Shown: positions 5,727-7,418 of the stretch, in pieces
How positions within the stretch are numbered: the stretch's first letter is position 1
Layout of the letters: each line of letters opens with the position of its first letter
Source: Bacteroidaceae bacterium
Lineage (GTDB): Bacteria > Bacteroidota > Bacteroidia > Bacteroidales > Bacteroidaceae
Assembly: GCA_016292545.1 (NCBI GenBank)
Contig: JAEDIG010000122.1
Coordinates: 1-7,418 of the forward strand
Length of the DNA stretch: 7,418 nucleotides
Direction: 5' to 3'
Notes under the pieces: model-generated
The model's database searches: none
What the model was told of the DNA's origin: nothing
The model's input: the letters and a program-made list of their open reading frames with translations, nothing else
Made by a program: the position numbers and the translations under genes

Positions 5727-7169
5727 TTATGGGTTAGCCACCACCACACGGACAGTAGTAACCAGACGTAGACGATAGGTCTTTACCGTTGTTCCTGCCG
5801 ACTTTATGGAGTTGTAGCTGCTTCCCTGTTTGAAACTGAAGGTCTTCTCTGCGTCTGCACAAAGGTATCTCAGGTTGTTTCCCTTGTCATCGGTCAGCAC
5901 AACGGCGCTTCCCTGCGCCTCCTCTATCAGGGCATCCATTCTGTCGGGATCACTGGTGTAGGCGTTGCGAAGGGCTGTGGCTTCCTCCTCGGTGGGTATG
6001 CGCCAGGAAGAGAGTGCATATTCGGAATATTCTTGGGCTGTGGAAAAGGCTGAAGTGGGCGAGGATGTGTTGAAGGCTGAGGTGAGCCCCCCTTTGTCGC
6101 AAAGCGACATGAGCAACAATGTGGCTGCTTTTCCGTCCTCGTCGGGCATAGTGGATGCCACAATATGTCCTTCCCACAGGCAAGGGGCGGAGGGAATGGA
6201 TGTGACGGTATATGTGTCCCCGTCGCTTGGGTTATCGTTGGTGCCGCCTCCGGTATTGTCGCTGTCTCCCTGGATGATGGTGGTGGTGTTTGGTGAAAAA
6301 GAGAAATCCAGATTGACCGGAGCGCTCCATGTAGGAGGCGTGACGCTTCCCGTCACCTGCAAGGAACCGTCGCTGCAAGTGCCGTTGAGGATGTAGGGTG
6401 TACCTGCCTTCAAGGGCGACAGGTAGTTCACGGATGCGAACACCTCACCCTCGGAATCGTTGTATCCAATGGTGAAACTGGTTTGGTTGCCCGTGGTGGG
6501 GAACACATAGACTTCGCCCGTTGTCCAAGTGTGGCTGTCCAGAGGGATGCGTGTGGTTTGCGCACCGCCAGGACTCCCGCCAAACGTTATGCCCGACTGG
6601 GTTGTTGCAACAGACACAAAGGAAGACACGCACACTTCGGGGAGATGGGAGAGCGACACATTGATGGAGGCAACCTGATAGTACATCTGGATGCTGACAG
6701 TGGCATTCTCGCCACTCAGCACCAGATCGGCCCATCCCATTTGCAAAGGGCTGGACAGAGAGAATCCCTGGGCCAATTCACGTGACGAATCGGAATAGTC
6801 GGATGGAAGGACTGGAGACTTCATCGTTATCTCACTTGAAAGCGTTGGATTGTCGGGCAGGTTGTAAACCGATTCATCAGCAGCCACAGCCACCAGACGA
6901 CACTGGGAACGCTGCGGCAATGCCATCTGGATTCCTCCTTCCTCGGTGGAATGGAGCTCCTGCTGCGACAACAACGCACCAGAAGAGGAGAAGGCATACA
7001 CATGGATGGGATAGGATAGGGATGAGCCATTCTCCGCACGGGTGATTACACGCACTGAGGTGGACGTTCCCTTGTCGGAGGGCGCATCCTCTTCGAACTG
7101 GAACTGTTCGCAGGACAACAGCAGAAGAAGGGACAACAGAGATGATGCAAACCGCTCAGATATTTTCAT
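5727..7169 (-). CDS. Mfa2/FimB-like fimbrial lipoprotein
   Basis: This 480-residue protein resembles the FimB/Mfa2 anchor and tip proteins of Bacteroidales type V fimbriae. The signal is MKISERFASS plus a leucine core ending LLSC, with Cys20 as the predicted lipidated residue; EED at 26-28 resembles acidic surface-export signals. Domain 1 (about 36-160) has the strand pattern YPIHVYAFSSSGALLSQQEL and the following LPQRSQCRLVAVA, typical of the family. Domain 2 (about 161-296) starts YYQVASINVSLSHLP. A Gly/Asn/Asp/Thr-rich linker (about 297-318) leads to a C-terminal region (319-480) with SSWRIPTEEEATALRNAY and RYLCADAEKTFSF, which I cannot assign with confidence. The ATG at 7169 is chosen because it starts the signal peptide and lies downstream of the promoter; a TTG at 7196 in frame would sit at the predicted start of transcription. 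The gene stands alone on its strand here, with no other fimbrial subunit visible. Confidence 0.78.
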   Translation of the reverse strand: MKISERFASSLLSLLLLLSCEQFQFEEDAPSDKGTSTSVRVITRAENGSSLSYPIHVYAFSSSGALLSQQELHSTEEGGIQMALPQRSQCRLVAVAADESVYNLPDNPTLSSEITMKSPVLPSDYSDSSRELAQGFSLSSPLQMGWADLVLSGENATVSIQMYYQVASINVSLSHLPEVCVSSFVSVATTQSGITFGGSPGGAQTTRIPLDSHTWTTGEVYVFPTTGNQTSFTIGYNDSEGEVFASVNYLSPLKAGTPYILNGTCSDGSLQVTGSVTPPTWSAPVNLDFSFSPNTTTIIQGDSDNTGGGTNDNPSDGDTYTVTSIPSAPCLWEGHIVASTMPDEDGKAATLLLMSLCDKGGLTSAFNTSSPTSAFSTAQEYSEYALSSWRIPTEEEATALRNAYTSDPDRMDALIEEAQGSAVVLTDDKGNNLRYLCADAEKTFSFKQGSSYNSIKSAGTTVKTYRLRLVTTVRVVVANP

Positions 7170-7255
7170 TCTCTCATTTTTTTTTAGGATTACCAATGCA
7201 AAATTACATCTTTTTCTTTAAACAAACAAGGTTTCAGCTCATAAAATGAGAGAAT
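7168..7255. repeat. 13-bp perfect inverted repeat flanking the fimbrial promoter
   Basis: ATTCTCTCATTTT at 7168-7180 is the exact reverse complement of AAAATGAGAGAAT at 7243-7255. The 62 bp between them (7181-7242) hold the whole minus-strand promoter of the fimbrial gene. The left arm contains two bases of the start codon, so inversion would leave the start codon intact. The right arm is also part of a small palindrome, CTCAT-AAA-ATGAG (7238-7250). The arms cannot form a hairpin in the fimbrial mRNA, because the right arm lies upstream of the predicted transcription start. Confidence 0.75.
7199..7229 (-). promoter_or_regulatory. Promoter of the fimbrial gene
   Basis: On the minus strand, TTG (7229-7227), a 20-bp spacer and TAATTTTG (7206-7199) match the Bacteroidetes -33/-7 consensus. 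Transcription would start about 7192-7195, giving a leader of roughly 25 nt that contains a run of nine A residues (7185-7177) just before the start region. The promoter lies wholly inside the inverted repeat at 7168-7255. Confidence 0.72.
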
Positions 7256-7341
7256 CTGTTATCACCTCATACCAATGTCCAAAGCATAATGAAAATCAGA
7301 ACGTCATTTTCTTGGATTCGGCGGGATTAGGAGATGAAAAA

Positions 7342-7373
7342 TTTGGCCGTTTGAGGAAGTATTTGTATTTTTG
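7342..7373 (+). promoter_or_regulatory. Divergent promoter for the gene leaving the window
   Basis: TTTG (7342-7345), a 20-bp spacer and TATTTTTG (7366-7373) match the Bacteroidetes promoter consensus. The predicted start near 7378 leaves a short leader before the ATG at 7392. Between the two divergent promoters, 7256-7341 holds only a small 6-bp inverted repeat (GAAAAT at 7291, ATTTTC at 7306) and no gene. Confidence 0.65.
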
Positions 7374-7391
7374 CAGTGTCTAACCCAAGGA

Positions 7392-7418
7392 ATGAAAGGA
7401 AACAAGGATATGAAGTAC
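7392..7418 (+). CDS. Start of an unidentified gene (3'-truncated by window edge)
   Basis: An ATG at 7392 opens a frame reading MKGNKDMKY up to the window edge. It lies 18 bp after a good -7 box. A second in-frame ATG at 7410 could be the real start instead. Nine codons do not allow any identification; the call rests on the promoter and the open frame. Confidence 0.4.

Noticed and set aside
7194..7196. TTG start for the fimbrial gene, nine codons upstream of the ATG
   Set aside because: It lies at the predicted transcription start and adds residues before an already complete lipoprotein signal peptide beginning at the ATG at 7169.
7291..7311. Inverted repeat GAAAAT with 9-bp spacer before ATTTTC
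   Set aside because: Only 6 bp per arm in AT-rich DNA; expected by chance, though it lies between the divergent promoters.

Overview
The window looks like chromosomal DNA of a Bacteroidales bacterium, most likely Prevotellaceae or Bacteroidaceae. Three things support this. The ribosomal genes run rpsF-rpsR-rplI with no ssb or priB between them. Promoters have the Bacteroidetes form (TTG/TTTG near -33, TAnnTTTG near -7). Two lipoproteins, one of them a fimbrillin-type (Mfa2/FimB-like) protein, have signal peptides typical of the phylum. No tRNA, rRNA, CRISPR array, transposase or recombinase gene is visible.

Layout, left to right. (1) Bases 2-1098, plus strand: the ribosomal operon for bS6 (missing only its first few codons), bS18 and bL9, closed by a strong intrinsic terminator. 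(2) Bases 1192-1515, minus strand: a 69-residue acidic, cysteine-rich lipoprotein with its own promoter and terminator, convergent with rplI. (3) Bases 1643-5637, plus strand: a tight four-gene operon starting at a promoter almost on top of the first start codon. It holds mtaB (tRNA methylthiotransferase), a family 2 glycosyltransferase, an exported xylose-isomerase-like TIM-barrel protein and a short RsmI-like methyltransferase, with junctions of -11, +6 and +4 bp. (4) Bases 5727-7169, minus strand: a 480-residue fimbrial lipoprotein gene. (5) Bases 7342-7418: a divergent promoter and the first nine codons of a gene that leaves the window.

The most unusual structure is at 7168-7255. A perfect 13-bp inverted repeat brackets the promoter of the fimbrial gene, one arm touching its start codon, and a further 11-bp copy of the repeat core lies just past the far end of that gene. 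This is the layout expected of a phase-variable (invertible) promoter of a surface structure, but a looping operator is also possible, and the 88-bp span is short for a recombinase. A second point of interest is that the ribosomal operon encodes bS6 and bS18, two proteins that help hide the anti-Shine-Dalgarno in Bacteroidetes ribosomes, and that rpsR has an unusually strong Shine-Dalgarno sequence for this phylum.

The ribosomal genes and mtaB serve translation. The other operon members have recognisable folds but no substrate that can be read from sequence alone.
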